Positions 10,793 to 21,225 of a stretch of 64,000 bases of DNA are shown here, piece after piece. A model generated the notes under the pieces. The model had not been told where the DNA came from and did not search any database. It was given only the letters and a program-made list of their open reading frames with translations. A program made the translations under genes and the position numbers. Source of the DNA: Betaproteobacteria bacterium HGW-Betaproteobacteria-22 (GTDB lineage Bacteria > Pseudomonadota > Gammaproteobacteria > Burkholderiales > Methylophilaceae); contig PHCJ01000002.1 in NCBI GenBank assembly GCA_002842285.1, positions 62,001-126,000 on the forward strand. The letters are read 5' to 3'. The first letter of the stretch is position 1; every line of letters begins with the position of its first letter.

Positions 10793-12046
10793 TTAACGGT
10801 CAATCTCACCGAAAACGATATCCTGCGTACCAATAATCGCGACCAGATCTGCAATCATGTGGCCCTTGGTCATTTCATCCAGCGCTGCTAGATGCGGAAA
10901 GCCAGGCGCGCGAATTTTCAGGCGATATGGTTTATTGGCGCCATCTGACACCATATAAATACCAAACTCACCTTTTGGATGCTCTACTGCCGCATATGCT
11001 TCACCCGCCGGCACATGAAAGCCTTCGGTAAACAACTTGAAGTGATGAATCAAATCTTCCATGTTGGTTTTCATGCCTTCACGGTTTGGCGGTGCTACTT
11101 TGTTGTCTGCTGTAATCACAGGTCCGGGATTTTTACGTAACCAGTCCACACATTGTTTAATAATGCGGTTGGATTGCCTGAACTCTTCCATACGCACCAG
11201 ATAGCGGTCATAACAGTCACCGTTGACACCTACCGGGATATCAAAGTCAAGATTCGCATAAACTTCATAAGGCTGTTTTTTACGCAAGTCCCATTCAACA
11301 CCGGAGCCGCGCAGCATGGGCCCTGTCATCCCCAATGCCAAGGCACGTTCAGGACTCACCACGCCAATACCTACAGTTCGCTGTTTCCAGATACGGTTAT
11401 CTGTGAGTAATGTTTCGTATTCATCAATGTAGGTAGGGAAGCGATTAGTAAAGTCTTCGATAAAATCCAAAAGAGAACCTTGACGGTTTTCATTTTGCGC
11501 TTTGACGGTTTTTGCATTGCGAATAGAAGAAACGGCGTACTGCGGCATACGGTCAGGCAGATCACGATACACACCGCCTGGACGATAGTAGGCTGCATGC
11601 ATACGCGCACCCGAAACCGCCTCGTATACATCGAACAGATCCTCACGCTCGCGGAACGCATAGAGGAATACGGTCATTGCACCAACATCCAGTGCATGCG
11701 CGCCAATCCACAACAAATGATTTAATACGCGCGTGATTTCATCAAACATCACGCGGATATATTGCGCACGAATAGGCACATCTATACCCAGCATCTTTTC
11801 TATCGCCATCACATAGGCATGCTCATTAGACATCATGGACACATAATCCAACCTGTCCATATAAGGCACGCTTTGCAGATAAGTGCGGTTTTCAGCAAGT
11901 TTTTCAGTACCGCGATGCAACAAGCCGATATGTGGATCAGCACGCTGAATCACCTCACCATCCAACTCCAATACCAAGCGCAATACACCATGCGCAGCAG
12001 GGTGCTGCGGGCCAAAATTCATTGTATAGTTTCTGATCTCTGCCAT
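10793..12046 (-). CDS. nuoD: NADH-quinone oxidoreductase subunit D
   Basis: NuoD is the 49-kDa subunit that lines the quinone pocket and descends from the large subunit of NiFe hydrogenases. The 417-residue protein opens with the family signature [20 protein letters not shown] (residues ~11-30), followed by [12 protein letters not shown] (~41). Its C-terminus ends with DIVFGEIDR. Separate NuoC and NuoD are present here, unlike the fused NuoCD of enterobacteria. Its start shares a base with the nuoC stop. Confidence 0.97.
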   Translation of the reverse strand: MAEIRNYTMNFGPQHPAAHGVLRLVLELDGEVIQRADPHIGLLHRGTEKLAENRTYLQSVPYMDRLDYVSMMSNEHAYVMAIEKMLGIDVPIRAQYIRVMFDEITRVLNHLLWIGAHALDVGAMTVFLYAFREREDLFDVYEAVSGARMHAAYYRPGGVYRDLPDRMPQYAVSSIRNAKTVKAQNENRQGSLLDFIEDFTNRFPTYIDEYETLLTDNRIWKQRTVGIGVVSPERALALGMTGPMLRGSGVEWDLRKKQPYEVYANLDFDIPVGVNGDCYDRYLVRMEEFRQSNRIIKQCVDWLRKNPGPVITADNKVAPPNREGMKTNMEDLIHHFKLFTEGFHVPAGEAYAAVEHPKGEFGIYMVSDGANKPYRLKIRAPGFPHLAALDEMTKGHMIADLVAIIGTQDIVFGEIDR

Positions 12047-12639
12047 TATGAGTGCACCCCTTCATTACGAATGACACGCGGCACATTATTACGCAACTCA
12101 ATAGAAACAGGCTGATATATCACGCGCTGCTGCTCAGGGTCATAACGCATTTCAACGTTACCGATCATAGGGAAGTCTTTACGGAAAGGGTGGCCTACAA
12201 AACCATAGTCAGTCAACAAGCGACGCAAATCCGGGTGATTTTCAAACAGGATGCCATAAAGATCGAAAGCCTCACGCTCAAACCAGTTAGCCACAGGCCA
12301 TAAATCAACCAGCGTTGGCAAAACGGGGAACGCATCATCAACCGCAAACACGCGCAAGCGCAAGCGCTGATTCAAACTCACAGACAGAAAGTGCACCACT
12401 ACCGCATAGCGCGGCCCCTCATAGGCACCGTCAGCATAGCCCTGATAATCAACACCACACAAATCAATCAACTGTTCAAATTTAAAACTCGCGTCATCTC
12501 TTATCAACTTTGACACCGCAAGGTAATCGGAAGCATGGCATTCGATTGTCACCTCATCAAAAGCAACGGTCTGTCTAGTGATTTTCTCACCCAACCTATC
12601 CTTTAACTTGGCTGACAACTGTTCTAATTTAGCTGACAT
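12046..12639 (-). CDS. nuoC: NADH-quinone oxidoreductase subunit C
   Basis: NuoC is the 30-kDa structural subunit of the peripheral arm, close to NuoD and NuoB. The 197-residue protein shows the family signature [20 protein letters not shown] (~res 133-152) followed by GHPFRKDFP (~res 159). It overlaps nuoD by one base and starts 18 bp after nuoB. Confidence 0.97.
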   Translation of the reverse strand: MSAKLEQLSAKLKDRLGEKITRQTVAFDEVTIECHASDYLAVSKLIRDDASFKFEQLIDLCGVDYQGYADGAYEGPRYAVVVHFLSVSLNQRLRLRVFAVDDAFPVLPTLVDLWPVANWFEREAFDLYGILFENHPDLRRLLTDYGFVGHPFRKDFPMIGNVEMRYDPEQQRVIYQPVSIELRNNVPRVIRNEGVHS

Positions 12640-12657
12640 ATTATTTTTACTTTGACG

Positions 12658-13134
12658 TTATCTGGCAATGGTATTGGTACGTTTAATTTTGTTCTGCAAC
12701 TGGATGATGCCGTACAGCAAGGCCTCTGCCGTTGGTGGACAGCCCGGCACATACACATCCACCGGTACAATACGGTCACAGCCGCGCACCACCGCATAAG
12801 AATAGTGATAGTAGCCACCGCCATTCGCGCATGAACCCATAGAAATCACCCAGCGCGGCTCGGCCATCTGGTCATACACTTTCCGCAGTGCGGGTGCCAT
12901 TTTATTGACAAGTGTTCCTGCAACAATCATTACATCAGACTGCCGAGGACTGGGTCGAAACACAATTCCAAAGCGGTCTAGATCATAACGTGAAGCACCC
13001 GCGTGCATCATCTCGACAGCGCAGCAAGCCAATCCAAACGTCATCGGCCACAAAGATCCTGTACGGGTGTAATTAATCACCGTATCCAGCGTGGTAGTGA
13101 CAAACCCTTTTTCTAAAATACCTTCAATGCTCAT
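12658..13134 (-). CDS. nuoB: NADH-quinone oxidoreductase subunit B (cluster N2)
   Basis: NuoB holds the terminal 4Fe-4S cluster N2 that reduces ubiquinone. The 158-residue protein carries the tandem cysteines in [17 protein letters not shown] (~res 35), the MGSCANGGG Cys (~100) and [14 protein letters not shown] (~130). Length is normal. A 120-bp gap separates it from nuoA upstream; nothing else is evident there. Confidence 0.97.
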   Translation of the reverse strand: MSIEGILEKGFVTTTLDTVINYTRTGSLWPMTFGLACCAVEMMHAGASRYDLDRFGIVFRPSPRQSDVMIVAGTLVNKMAPALRKVYDQMAEPRWVISMGSCANGGGYYHYSYAVVRGCDRIVPVDVYVPGCPPTAEALLYGIIQLQNKIKRTNTIAR

Positions 13135-13254
13135 GCTAGCAGTTTCGTTTCTAAATCAAAAATGACATGGAGGTGAAGCGCAGACCATAACAGCAACACA
13201 AAAAGTGGCAAGAGGATGTGTTTTGATTTTTACTATCCGACGCCAAATCCCCAA

Positions 13255-13614
13255 TCAATCCCATTCCAGCGCGCCTTTCATCCACTCGTAAATGAAGCCG
13301 ACTACCAACACTCCCAAAAATAGCATCATGGCAAGAAAGCCAAACAGGCCAATTTCCTGCAAAACAACGGCCCAAGGAAATAAAAATGCAATTTCCAAAT
13401 CAAACAGAATAAACAGGATAGCCACAAGATAATAACGCACATCAAACTTCATGCGTGCATCTTCAAATGCCTCAAAACCACATTCATAAGGAGAATTTTT
13501 AGCAGAGTCCGGTTTGCTGGGAGAAACCAGTTTAGACAACACCAAAGGGCCAACACCGACCGCCAGCCCAACGAGTATAAACAGCAATATTGGAAAATAG
13601 TTTTCTAGCACCAA
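13255..13614 (-). CDS. nuoA: NADH-quinone oxidoreductase subunit A
   Basis: NuoA is a three-helix membrane subunit at the quinone end of complex I and the first gene of the operon. The 119-residue protein has the conserved cysteine loop [20 protein letters not shown] (~res 42-61) followed by two hydrophobic helices. The operon promoter should lie in the ~105 bp between this gene and tRNA-Leu, but I cannot point to a confident -35/-10 pair. Confidence 0.96.
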   Translation of the reverse strand: MVLENYFPILLFILVGLAVGVGPLVLSKLVSPSKPDSAKNSPYECGFEAFEDARMKFDVRYYLVAILFILFDLEIAFLFPWAVVLQEIGLFGFLAMMLFLGVLVVGFIYEWMKGALEWD

Positions 13615-13720
13615 TCAACCCCAGACCGCATGATTAAACAAATCATTAAAATACAAACCCATTACTACAGCCTGATTACAAAAAAACAAAGGAATCACGC
13701 ATAAACGACATAAAATCAAC

Positions 13721-13805
13721 TGGTGCCGACGGAGAGACTCGAACTCTCACGACTTTCGTCACTACCCCCTCAAGATAGCGTGTCTACCAATTCCACCACG
13801 ACGGC
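13721..13805 (-). tRNA. tRNA-Leu (anticodon GAG)
   Basis: Read on the minus strand, the sequence begins GCCGTCGTGGTGG and ends TCCGTCGGCACCA, giving a paired acceptor stem and an encoded CCA. The D-arm (GAATTGGTAGACACG) is typical of tRNA-Leu. The anticodon loop TTGAGGG is closed by CTATC/GGTAG, giving anticodon GAG. There is a long variable arm and a T-arm with GTTCGAGTC. It lies between secG and nuoA. Confidence 0.97.
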
Positions 13806-13820
13806 AATTAAACTTTAGGA

Positions 13821-14165
13821 TTATTTTGGCACAACTTCCGTATCGACCGGCACTTCCTGCTCGGCTGGTGCAGCATCTTTTTCACCACTAACCGACTGCG
13901 TGACGTGCGCCTTAACTACACTCGACTCACCCGCTTTATTGCTCGCCATATACGCCAAAGTCAAACTGGTGATAAAAAACACCATCACAAAGCCTGCTGT
14001 TGCTCGGCTCATAAAATTTGACGATCCGGACACGCCAAACAGACTGCCAGACGCACCGCTGCCAAATGAAGCGCCCATATCAGCGCCCTTACCATGCTGC
14101 AAGAGTACCAGGCCAATCACAGCCAAAGCTGCCAACACATGAATTACCAACACAAACTTTTCCAT
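13821..14165 (-). CDS. secG: preprotein translocase subunit SecG
   Basis: SecG is the small helper subunit of the SecYEG protein-export channel. The 114-residue product has two membrane helices (~res 4-21 and ~56-76) joined by the conserved loop VLLQHGKGADMGASFGSGAS. After the second helix comes an Ala/Glu/Lys/Val-rich tail of about 40 residues, low-complexity as is common in proteobacterial SecG. Placement between tpiA and tRNA-Leu/nuo is frequent in Betaproteobacteria. Confidence 0.95.
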   Translation of the reverse strand: MEKFVLVIHVLAALAVIGLVLLQHGKGADMGASFGSGASGSLFGVSGSSNFMSRATAGFVMVFFITSLTLAYMASNKAGESSVVKAHVTQSVSGEKDAAPAEQEVPVDTEVVPK

Positions 14166-14333
14166 TTTAAACCTTTAACCTAACCACCTGTTTTACTTGG
14201 CTACTCACTTTAATTTAGCCACCAATAACTTAGCTGCCGATTTTAATTAACGACCAATTAACTTCAAATCCGGATTAATCCTAACCCTGACCATACTGCA
14301 TGCACGCTTACGCTCCAGTTAAACCTGCCCCAG

Positions 14334-15107
14334 TCAAACTTGAGGCAAACCTGTTTCACTTGCGGCACGACATATCCCTGCAAACTCATCCGCATTTAAT
14401 GAGCATCTACCGACCAGACCGCCATCGATGTCCTGCATAACGAATAATTGTACCGCATTTTGAGGATTTACGCTCCCCCCATACAAGATTTTCAAACGCT
14501 GCGCCGCGTCTATATCATGCACAGAAATTCTATTACGGATGAACTCATGCATACTTTGGGCCTGATCAGGGGTTGCTGCCAAACCAGTACCAATCGCCCA
14601 AATCGGCTCATAAGAAATCACGGTGTCTGCAAAAATTGCGGCGCCATACATGTGAATAATCGTGTCGATTTGCTTGGCCACCACCCTTTCCATGACGCCC
14701 GCCTCACGCTCAATCAGGGTTTCGCCCACGCACAGAATTGGCGTCAGCCCATGCGTTCTGGCCTGCATAAACTTGGTAGCGATATTCTCATCAGATTCGC
14801 AATAGGCAGTGGCACGCTCCGAGTGGCCGATAATGACATAAGATGCACCAAAGTCCTTAAGCATCCCTGCGCTCACCTCACCGGTGTATGCCCCTTCGGT
14901 ATCTTTACTCAAATTCTGTGCACCCCAGGCAATAGGAGTTCCCTCCAAAAGGGACTGCATCTGGGCCAGGTAAGGATAAGGCACACATACCACGACTTCA
15001 ATGTTATTAAATGGCAAAAGCCTATGAACATAAGCTGCTATCAGCTGCTGATTAACCGCAAGATTGCCATGCATTTTCCAATTAGCAACCACTAGTTTTT
15101 TTGACAT
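14334..15107 (-). CDS. tpiA: triose-phosphate isomerase
   Basis: TpiA interconverts dihydroxyacetone phosphate and glyceraldehyde 3-phosphate in glycolysis and gluconeogenesis. I chose the start at the ATG complementary to 15105-15107 ([15 protein letters not shown]), because the open frame upstream of it lacks family sequence. The ~257-residue protein has the substrate lysine in NWKMHGN, the catalytic histidine in [16 protein letters not shown] (~res 95), the catalytic glutamate in [19 protein letters not shown] (~168) and the phosphate loop [11 protein letters not shown]. It is followed 168 bp later by secG; that gap holds no gene. Confidence 0.97.
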   Translation of the reverse strand: MSKKLVVANWKMHGNLAVNQQLIAAYVHRLLPFNNIEVVVCVPYPYLAQMQSLLEGTPIAWGAQNLSKDTEGAYTGEVSAGMLKDFGASYVIIGHSERATAYCESDENIATKFMQARTHGLTPILCVGETLIEREAGVMERVVAKQIDTIIHMYGAAIFADTVISYEPIWAIGTGLAATPDQAQSMHEFIRNRISVHDIDAAQRLKILYGGSVNPQNAVQLFVMQDIDGGLVGRCSLNADEFAGICRAASETGLPQV

Positions 15108-15261
15108 GCCGTCCCTAAGTTGTTCTTTGTTGTTCTTTGAAATTAAAATTGCAATGACACCCACATCGCCTGCAAAATGCAATTATCCGATAGCAATTAC
15201 ACCTTGCCACGCTTATCAGTTCTTAACATTTTAAACTAAAAACAGGTGTAAACTAATCTCT

Positions 15262-15857
15262 ATGTTTAAAAAACACATCGCATTAGCTACATTGGCAGTT
15301 CTACTTTCAACAAGCGCTTTTTCTGAAGAGTCCACTCAAAGTGACATATGGGATAAGGCCGGTCAATCCCTTACAGAAACATGGGCATCCACTGATTATG
15401 AGCTCTATGTGCCCATCAACACATGGCATAATCGCAGCTATTACAGCGCAAGAAAAATTGACGAATTCAACGAGCAGCCTTGGGGCTGGGGATAGGCAAG
15501 TACAGATACGACGAAAACGGCGACTGGCATAGCCTCTACACCATGGCTTTTAAGGACTCACATAACGACATCGAACCCGTAGCCGGTTACGGTTTTCAGA
15601 AAACATGGCGACCTGGACAGGGGCTCCGGTTGGGGGCGGGGTACACTGTTGGGTTCACTTTGCGTAGCGATTTTCACTATTTGCCAGTTCCTGTCATAGC
15701 GCCTTTATTTTCAGTTGAATACAAACAGCTAGCCTTGCAATCCACTTACATCTTTGGCGGCAATGGTAACGGCAACATTCTATTCACATGGCTACGCTGG
15801 CAAATCAGGCAAACTGAACACAACCATCACAATGAAAACCGCCCACCTCTCAGGTAA
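15262..15857 (+). pseudogene. pagP: lipid A palmitoyltransferase PagP, frameshifted
   Basis: PagP is an outer-membrane beta-barrel enzyme that moves a palmitate chain onto lipid A. The first frame (15262-15495) gives a signal peptide ending around TSAFSEE, then TWASTDYELYVPINTWHNRS with the conserved active-site His, and YNEQPWG-like sequence before an early stop. The second frame takes over near 15480 with GIGKYRYDENGDWHSLYTMA, FKDSHNDIEPVAGYG and the barrel to 15857. Adding one base to the GGGG run at 15482-15485 joins them as PWGLGIGKY. It is therefore a one-base deletion, or a sequencing error in a G run. A programmed shift is possible but has no other support. Confidence 0.85.
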
Positions 15858-15893
15858 ACCTGGCTGATGAACTGGTTAAGGTTTGAATGTACG

Positions 15894-16751
15894 TTACAAA
15901 TTTTGATTGAGTCGATTAATGACAGAACGCATCTCCAGAGCGATTTCCGAGGCACTCACACCTAAAGGGCCTATACCTCTGGCCACCAAAGCATCGGCGG
16001 CGGCACCATGCACATAAACACCCAACTTTACAGCATCCACTGCGACCAACCCCTGCGCCACCAATCCTGCAATCGCACCGCTAAGTACATCTCCTGTACC
16101 TGCCGCTGCTAGCGCCGGATTGCCTGTAGGATTAATCACGTACTGCCCATCACGCTGAGCGATGACGGTGCCCGCCCCCTTCAACACACAGGTCACCTGC
16201 AGTCGTTTTGCCAACGCCAGTGCCATTTCAACGCGGTTTTTCTGCACACTCTCCGCACTCAAGCCCAAAAGCCTGGCCGCTTCACCCACATGTGGCGTAA
16301 TCACCACCTCACCTGGGCACTTTCGCAGCTGATTTTCTAAATCAACATTCGCCGCAATTATGTTAAGTGCATCTGCATCTAGCAATAAAGCTACCTGCCG
16401 CTGCAACCAGAACGCAAGCACCTCTAATGCTAAAGACGACCGCCCCAAACCAGGCCCTATCGCCACGCAGTCTAGCTGAGGCAAAGCCACTAATGCAGAG
16501 GGCGAACGCATCATCAACTCGGGATGCAATATATCGACTGCGGGTGCGGACTTGCCAAGCATTGCGGCATAGACCCGACCGGCACCAATCAGCGAAGCCG
16601 CTCTCGACGCCAAAATAATGGCTCCCAACATGCCATCATCCCCGCCTATAAGCGCAACACTCCCTGCATCACCTTTATGCGCATCTGATTGACGCGATGG
16701 CAAAATGGGCTGAAGCATTTCTACTGAGAGTAAATCCTGACCTGTTAGCAT
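15894..16751 (-). CDS. nnrD: ADP-dependent NAD(P)H-hydrate dehydratase
   Basis: NnrD repairs damaged hydrated NADH/NADPH by ATP/ADP-dependent dehydration. The 285-residue protein is the ribokinase-like carbohydrate kinase fold. It has the AIGPGLGRSS region (~res 96), LLDADALNII (~120), the LKGAGTVIA strand (~190) and the anion-hole motif NPALAAAGTGDVLSGAIAG (~212). The epimerase half found in fused E. coli YjeF/Nnr is absent. It begins 9 bp after the recJ stop codon, so it was probably co-transcribed with recJ; the large insertion now separates it from the promoter upstream of recJ. Confidence 0.9.
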   Translation of the reverse strand: MLTGQDLLSVEMLQPILPSRQSDAHKGDAGSVALIGGDDGMLGAIILASRAASLIGAGRVYAAMLGKSAPAVDILHPELMMRSPSALVALPQLDCVAIGPGLGRSSLALEVLAFWLQRQVALLLDADALNIIAANVDLENQLRKCPGEVVITPHVGEAARLLGLSAESVQKNRVEMALALAKRLQVTCVLKGAGTVIAQRDGQYVINPTGNPALAAAGTGDVLSGAIAGLVAQGLVAVDAVKLGVYVHGAAADALVARGIGPLGVSASEIALEMRSVINRLNQNL

Positions 16752-16760
16752 TCGCTTAAA

Positions 16761-18266
16761 TCATTCCGATACATGTTTTATATTCAGCTGCACTTTTTGC
16801 ACACCATTGTAACTGTTGGTCTGCAACTGATACGCTGCATGAACGTGCTTTCCCGGCAACACTGTTTGATTAAAATATATTGCGTCCACACCGGCACTTG
16901 AAGCAGAAGCAGGATCTGCCACACCTAAAGGGGGCACTGGCATTAACAGCAGTTTCAAGTGCTTTTCACCCAAGATGCGCTGATTTCGCACCTCAAACTT
17001 ATCATAAAACAAGGGTGGCGCAAAACCTTGCCCCCATACTTGCTGCTCCAGCATTTCAGCCATCTCGAATGTCATGTCTTCTGCACTTAAACTGCCATCC
17101 ACTTCCAGCACTGCACTTAAATCCGCCGCTGTCAGCAACTGACTTACTGCAATTTCAAAGCTGAGTTTAAACAGATTAAAATCGGCAAGCCTGATGGTCA
17201 GCCCTGCTGCCATGGCATGGCCGCCAAACTTGAGTATCAGATCAGGCTGTTGCTTGCTTAACAAATCCAAGGCATCGCGTAAATGCAGCCCCGCGATTGA
17301 TCTGCCTGACCCCTTTAGCAACGCCTGTCCATTACAGTCCTCCTGCGCATCTGCAAAGATAATCGTGGGACGATGATAACGCTCCTTGATGCGTGAGGCT
17401 AAAATACCAATCACACCTTGATGCCAATCCGGCTGATAAAGGCTAATGGAATACTGATGTGCAACCTGTGTATCTTCCAGGGTGACATTAGCGCTGTCCT
17501 GCATGTCTGCTTCAATACTGCGACGCTGCATATTAAGCGCCTGCAATTGTTCAGCCATTTGCATGGCTTCAGTTTCAGAACCGGCAAGCAGACACTGAAT
17601 GCCCAATCGCATATCATCTAACCGTCCCGCCGCATTCAAGCGCGGCCCGACATAGAACCCCAAATCCTGCGCGGTAACTTTTGCCGGTGTGCGCCCTGCA
17701 ATTTTAAGTAATGCCGTAATGCCGTAACTGCATGTGCCAGCGCGAATTCTACGCAGCCCCTGCTCGACCAGAATGCGATTATTCCCATCCAGTTTAACTA
17801 GATCAGCAACCGTGCCCAACGCTACCAAATCCAGCAACTCACTTAAATTTGGCTCGCTCTTTCCAACAAAAACACCACGCTCGCGCAGTTCTGAGCGTAA
17901 AGCCAGCAATACATAGAACATCACGCCTACACCCGCTAGATGCTTGCTGGCAAAGTCGCAGCCATGCTGATTAGGATTGACAATACAATCCGCCTGCGGC
18001 GTTTCTGCCCCAGGCAGGTGATGATCGGTAATTAGCACCTGGATACCAAGTGCGTTAGCTTTTGCAACGCCATCAACGCTGGCAATCCCATTATCTACCG
18101 TCACTATCATGTCTGGCGACTGCAAGGCTGCCAATGCGACAATTTCAGGCGTGAGGCCGTATCCGTACTCAAAACGATTAGGCACTAAAAAATTCACTTG
18201 CGCACCCAGCGCGGTTAATCCTTTCACTGCCACTGCGGTCGCTGTTGCACCATCTGCATCGTAGTC
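16761..18266 (-). pseudogene. recJ: recJ, 3' part (native RecJ split by the element)
   Basis: This is the C-terminal 501 residues of the host single-strand 5'-3' exonuclease RecJ. In frame upstream of the first possible start (GTG complementary to 18231-18233), the codons complementary to 18264-18266 onward read DYDADGATATA, which is catalytic motif I. Then come FLVPNRFEYGYGL, the DHH motif (VLITDHHLPGAE), DLVALGTVADLV, GPRLNAAGRLDD and the DHHA1-type LKFGGHAMAAGL. Upstream of DYDADG the frame meets a TGA stop inside the element (18273-18275). Without the missing N-terminal ~79 residues and a proper start, this part is unlikely to make active enzyme. It continues into nnrD. Confidence 0.95.
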
Positions 18267-18289
18267 TTTTGGTCATTTTATAATGACTT
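18261..18289. other. left end/attachment junction of the island
   Basis: Bases 18261-18266 (GTAGTC) are recJ codons Y and D read backwards, and 18267 onward is element sequence. Just inside is a near-palindrome, GGTCATTTTATAATGACT (18271-18288), whose outer arm GGTCAT recurs at the right tip. It is a plausible recombinase binding site. The exact crossover bases cannot be fixed from one copy. Confidence 0.7.
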
Positions 18290-18410
18290 TGTTAAAAAAT
18301 AAAATAGATAACTGATTTTTTTGATTTTTTTAAAAAATAATTAACATCAAATTTACAATTTTGTTATTGTAATGAAAATTACCGGCATATTAATATTAAG
18401 CGTTAATTAA

Positions 18411-19733
18411 ATGAAGCTACTACAAATTGGAAATTATTATTCTTGCGTTATAAATGAAAATGGGTTTATTCAATATCCATATAGTCATTTTATAAATCAA
18501 AAATCCAACCCTGGGACGCGCTTAGTTGAATTGAAGGCGTTGAGAATCTTAAATAAGTATTTATTTGCTCACAGAATAGAACTTGCCAATCAGTGCTTCA
18601 AAAATGAATTACTTACTTACGATCAAGCTAGAGAAATTAGAAACCTATGCTGGATTCCAATTGAATCGATTGATTCAATGTCAGACCAAGTCCTTGTAAG
18701 GTTATTTAAGGCCACATCTAAAGCAAGACCAGAAAATAGACCAAATTCAGTAAGTAGAAGAACAGCTGCCCAGCGAGCTGAAACAATTTCACGTTTCCTT
18801 AATCATTATGAAATGTACTTTGTACCTCAATTAATCTCCAATGAAGAATCGCGACTGAAAATCAAAGACAACCTGCGAATGATTAACAATTTGCTTCGTT
18901 CCATAAAAGTTTCAGATTCTAGCCACCCTGGACAAATAGTAAGCCTACCATCATCGAAGTTTATTTCTGTTATTGAAAATGTATTAAAAAATCCAGAAAA
19001 AATTTTTGCAAATGAAATTGGAAAAGTTTCAAGAAACATTTTAAGAGATCAATGTATATTTTTACTTGCTTGCGAAGGACTACGCCCTGGTGCGATTGCT
19101 TCAATTGTGCTTGGTCTACATTACCAACAAAGCTCTGGCTACCTTGATTTATCATCACAATCAGCACCTTCAAATTCGCCATGGTCGCCACGGTCCAAGG
19201 GGTCAACTAGTATTTCAAGGGCGTATTCTCAACCTAGGTTAAGGGTATACCCATTTACGCAAAAACTAATTGATCTTTATATCAAAACAGAACGAGCTGC
19301 CATTCTTAGAAAATCAGCCACAAATAAAAGCCATGGTCGATTATTTATCTCTGAGCGCGGCCAACCCATTGCCAGTTCAACGACACTAAAAAACATATTC
19401 ACTCAAGCTGCAAACTCTTTAGGAAAACTGGGAGTATTAGACATTGAAAATGATCCCCACATGCTCTCTAAAAAGAGAAATGGAGAAGATAGCTATAAAT
19501 TTTATGCTTATGTTTTAAGGCATAGTGCAGCATCATTTTTTCTAGCAGCCAATGGTATAAGTGACGCAACTCTTGATTCCATGAAATCAAGATTTGGCTG
19601 GTCAAGAAACAGCGATCAACCACAAAGATACGCACAACGACAGTTTATTGACATTTCTAATGCCGTTTTACATGACCACATGAATCAACTGGAAGAGTTT
19701 GCCAAAAAAAATAAAGGAACGGCAAGTGACTAA
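18411..19733 (+). CDS. tyrosine recombinase 1 of the element trio
   Basis: This is a site-specific recombinase of the phage-integrase superfamily and the first gene of a four-gene overlapping set at the left end. The 440-residue protein has a C-terminal catalytic domain with the first arginine in CEGLRPGAIASI (~res 227) and the second in YAYVLRHSAASFF (~res 367). In that box the usual histidine of HxxR is replaced by tyrosine. A tryptophan lies in RFGWSRNSDQ, and the likely nucleophile tyrosine is in PQRYAQRQF (~res 407). No strong Shine-Dalgarno is seen. The AT-rich 140 bp before it should hold the operon promoter. Composition is much more AT-rich than the nuo region, suggesting transfer. 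Confidence 0.85.
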   Translation: MKLLQIGNYYSCVINENGFIQYPYSHFINQKSNPGTRLVELKALRILNKYLFAHRIELANQCFKNELLTYDQAREIRNLCWIPIESIDSMSDQVLVRLFKATSKARPENRPNSVSRRTAAQRAETISRFLNHYEMYFVPQLISNEESRLKIKDNLRMINNLLRSIKVSDSSHPGQIVSLPSSKFISVIENVLKNPEKIFANEIGKVSRNILRDQCIFLLACEGLRPGAIASIVLGLHYQQSSGYLDLSSQSAPSNSPWSPRSKGSTSISRAYSQPRLRVYPFTQKLIDLYIKTERAAILRKSATNKSHGRLFISERGQPIASSTTLKNIFTQAANSLGKLGVLDIENDPHMLSKKRNGEDSYKFYAYVLRHSAASFFLAANGISDATLDSMKSRFGWSRNSDQPQRYAQRQFIDISNAVLHDHMNQLEEFAKKNKGTASD

Positions 19734-21225
19734 AAATTATAGATTATATGGAAATGGCAGTATTGAATTTGATAATCAGTCTTTTGAATTAATAATTACT
19801 CAAAAGAATGAATTTGGTGATAAATCAATTCGCATTAACTTTTCAAAACTTAGGGGCTACTATAGTGATCGGTTTTTGTCGAATATAGCTGATTATTTAG
19901 TGTTTCGCTCAGAAAAAGGAATAGCACTTTCATCCATCAGATCTGAGGGAGGCTTAATTCTAAGCTTGCTAAACAAAACAATTGGCTCTGACCTGCTAAA
20001 AGAAAACGCACAGCTAGAATTAATTTCACAAACATATTTGGACTGTCTTCATTTAATTGACAATAAGCTATTAGAAGGTGAACTCTGCAACCTCTCTCTA
20101 ATATTTAATACTAAATTTCCTGGCATTTTTGGTAATGATGTCAACAAGTCATCACTACCTAGAAAAACTAATCCTCTTGGGCATTTAGGCAGTAGAATCA
20201 AAAACATTTTGAAGCAATCTTTTTCGCCAGCCACGCTTGCTTCCATAATGGTTATTCTTGAAAACTGCTATGAAGAAGGAGAAATAACATTAGGTCAGTG
20301 GGCGTTCTTCAATCTAATGCTAAATACCCGGGTGCGCATCGGAAGCATAAGAATGATGTCTGTTGCAGACATAGTTCATGATGAAAAAAAGGATCAATAT
20401 TATGCTTATATACTTCCAGAAAAACAAAATGTCGATAACCCACAAAAAAGCACATTTTTACTAACGAGAAGTGTGGGTCGTATTTTAAGAAAGCAAAGAC
20501 TAGAAGTACTTAAATGTAATAATTCGAAAAATATTGCCATAAATAATCAACAAAAAATTGCATTATTTCCTTCATTATCATTTCAAAGTAGCTGCTCGAG
20601 CAAAAAAAATGAACTTGGCTTTTATTTATCAGTAGGAGGATTTGCCAATTACTATCAGACATCAATTAACTTACTTTTAGCGGAAAATAAAATATCTACA
20701 AATGTTTTTCGTCATAGCGTTGGCACTCATTTAGCAAGTAACGGAATGAGCTCCAAAACCATTCAAGCAGTTTTACGCCATGTTGGCGCGCGCACATGCC
20801 AAGCATATGTGGAAATTCACTTAAATGGGAATTTAGAGCGGCTTAGCAACGCGCTTGAGCCAGCCTTCGACAAATACTTTCCTGTATTTAAGGAATTTTT
20901 ATCTTCTAATGCAGTACACGACCAAAGTAAAGTAATCTTTAGTGACAATCTTGAAAGTGGCGAAACTGTGAAAGAAGGTCTATGTGGATCTGACATGCGT
21001 TGTTTCTCCGCCCCATTTAGTTGTTATTCATGTAAAAAATTTACCCCATTCTATGACGTTGACCATGAAATAAATCTAAAAATTATTGAATCTAAAATAA
21101 CCAAATTTAAATTACAAGGTCTCGCATTTCAAGATTCCATTCAGACCCTAAAGAATACCAAAGCATTTATTAACCTAACGATTCAAGCTTGCAATTCGTA
21201 CAAGAGCTCTTTAAATGATTATTAA
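19726..21225 (+). CDS. tyrosine recombinase 2 of the element trio
   Basis: This is a second integrase-superfamily protein. I favour the GTG at 19726 because it follows AAAGGAAC and overlaps the preceding stop by 8 bp, giving 499 residues. The catalytic domain shows an arginine in NTRVRIGSIRMMS (~res 204), NVFRHSVGTHLASNGMS (~res 326, Asn in place of the usual His of HxxR), LRHVGARTCQAYVEI with the presumed nucleophile tyrosine, and a C-terminal cysteine cluster CGSDMRCFSAPFSCYSC that looks like a zinc-binding tail. Such a tail is seen in other transposon-type recombinases working in groups. The next gene starts 11 bp before its stop. Confidence 0.83.
   Translation: MTKNYRLYGNGSIEFDNQSFELIITQKNEFGDKSIRINFSKLRGYYSDRFLSNIADYLVFRSEKGIALSSIRSEGGLILSLLNKTIGSDLLKENAQLELISQTYLDCLHLIDNKLLEGELCNLSLIFNTKFPGIFGNDVNKSSLPRKTNPLGHLGSRIKNILKQSFSPATLASIMVILENCYEEGEITLGQWAFFNLMLNTRVRIGSIRMMSVADIVHDEKKDQYYAYILPEKQNVDNPQKSTFLLTRSVGRILRKQRLEVLKCNNSKNIAINNQQKIALFPSLSFQSSCSSKKNELGFYLSVGGFANYYQTSINLLLAENKISTNVFRHSVGTHLASNGMSSKTIQAVLRHVGARTCQAYVEIHLNGNLERLSNALEPAFDKYFPVFKEFLSSNAVHDQSKVIFSDNLESGETVKEGLCGSDMRCFSAPFSCYSCKKFTPFYDVDHEINLKIIESKITKFKLQGLAFQDSIQTLKNTKAFINLTIQACNSYKSSLNDY

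Noticed and set aside
18231-18233. GTG at this position as the start of a functional short RecJ
   Set aside because: It would omit motif I (DADG) and the N-terminal domain, so the product could not be an active exonuclease.
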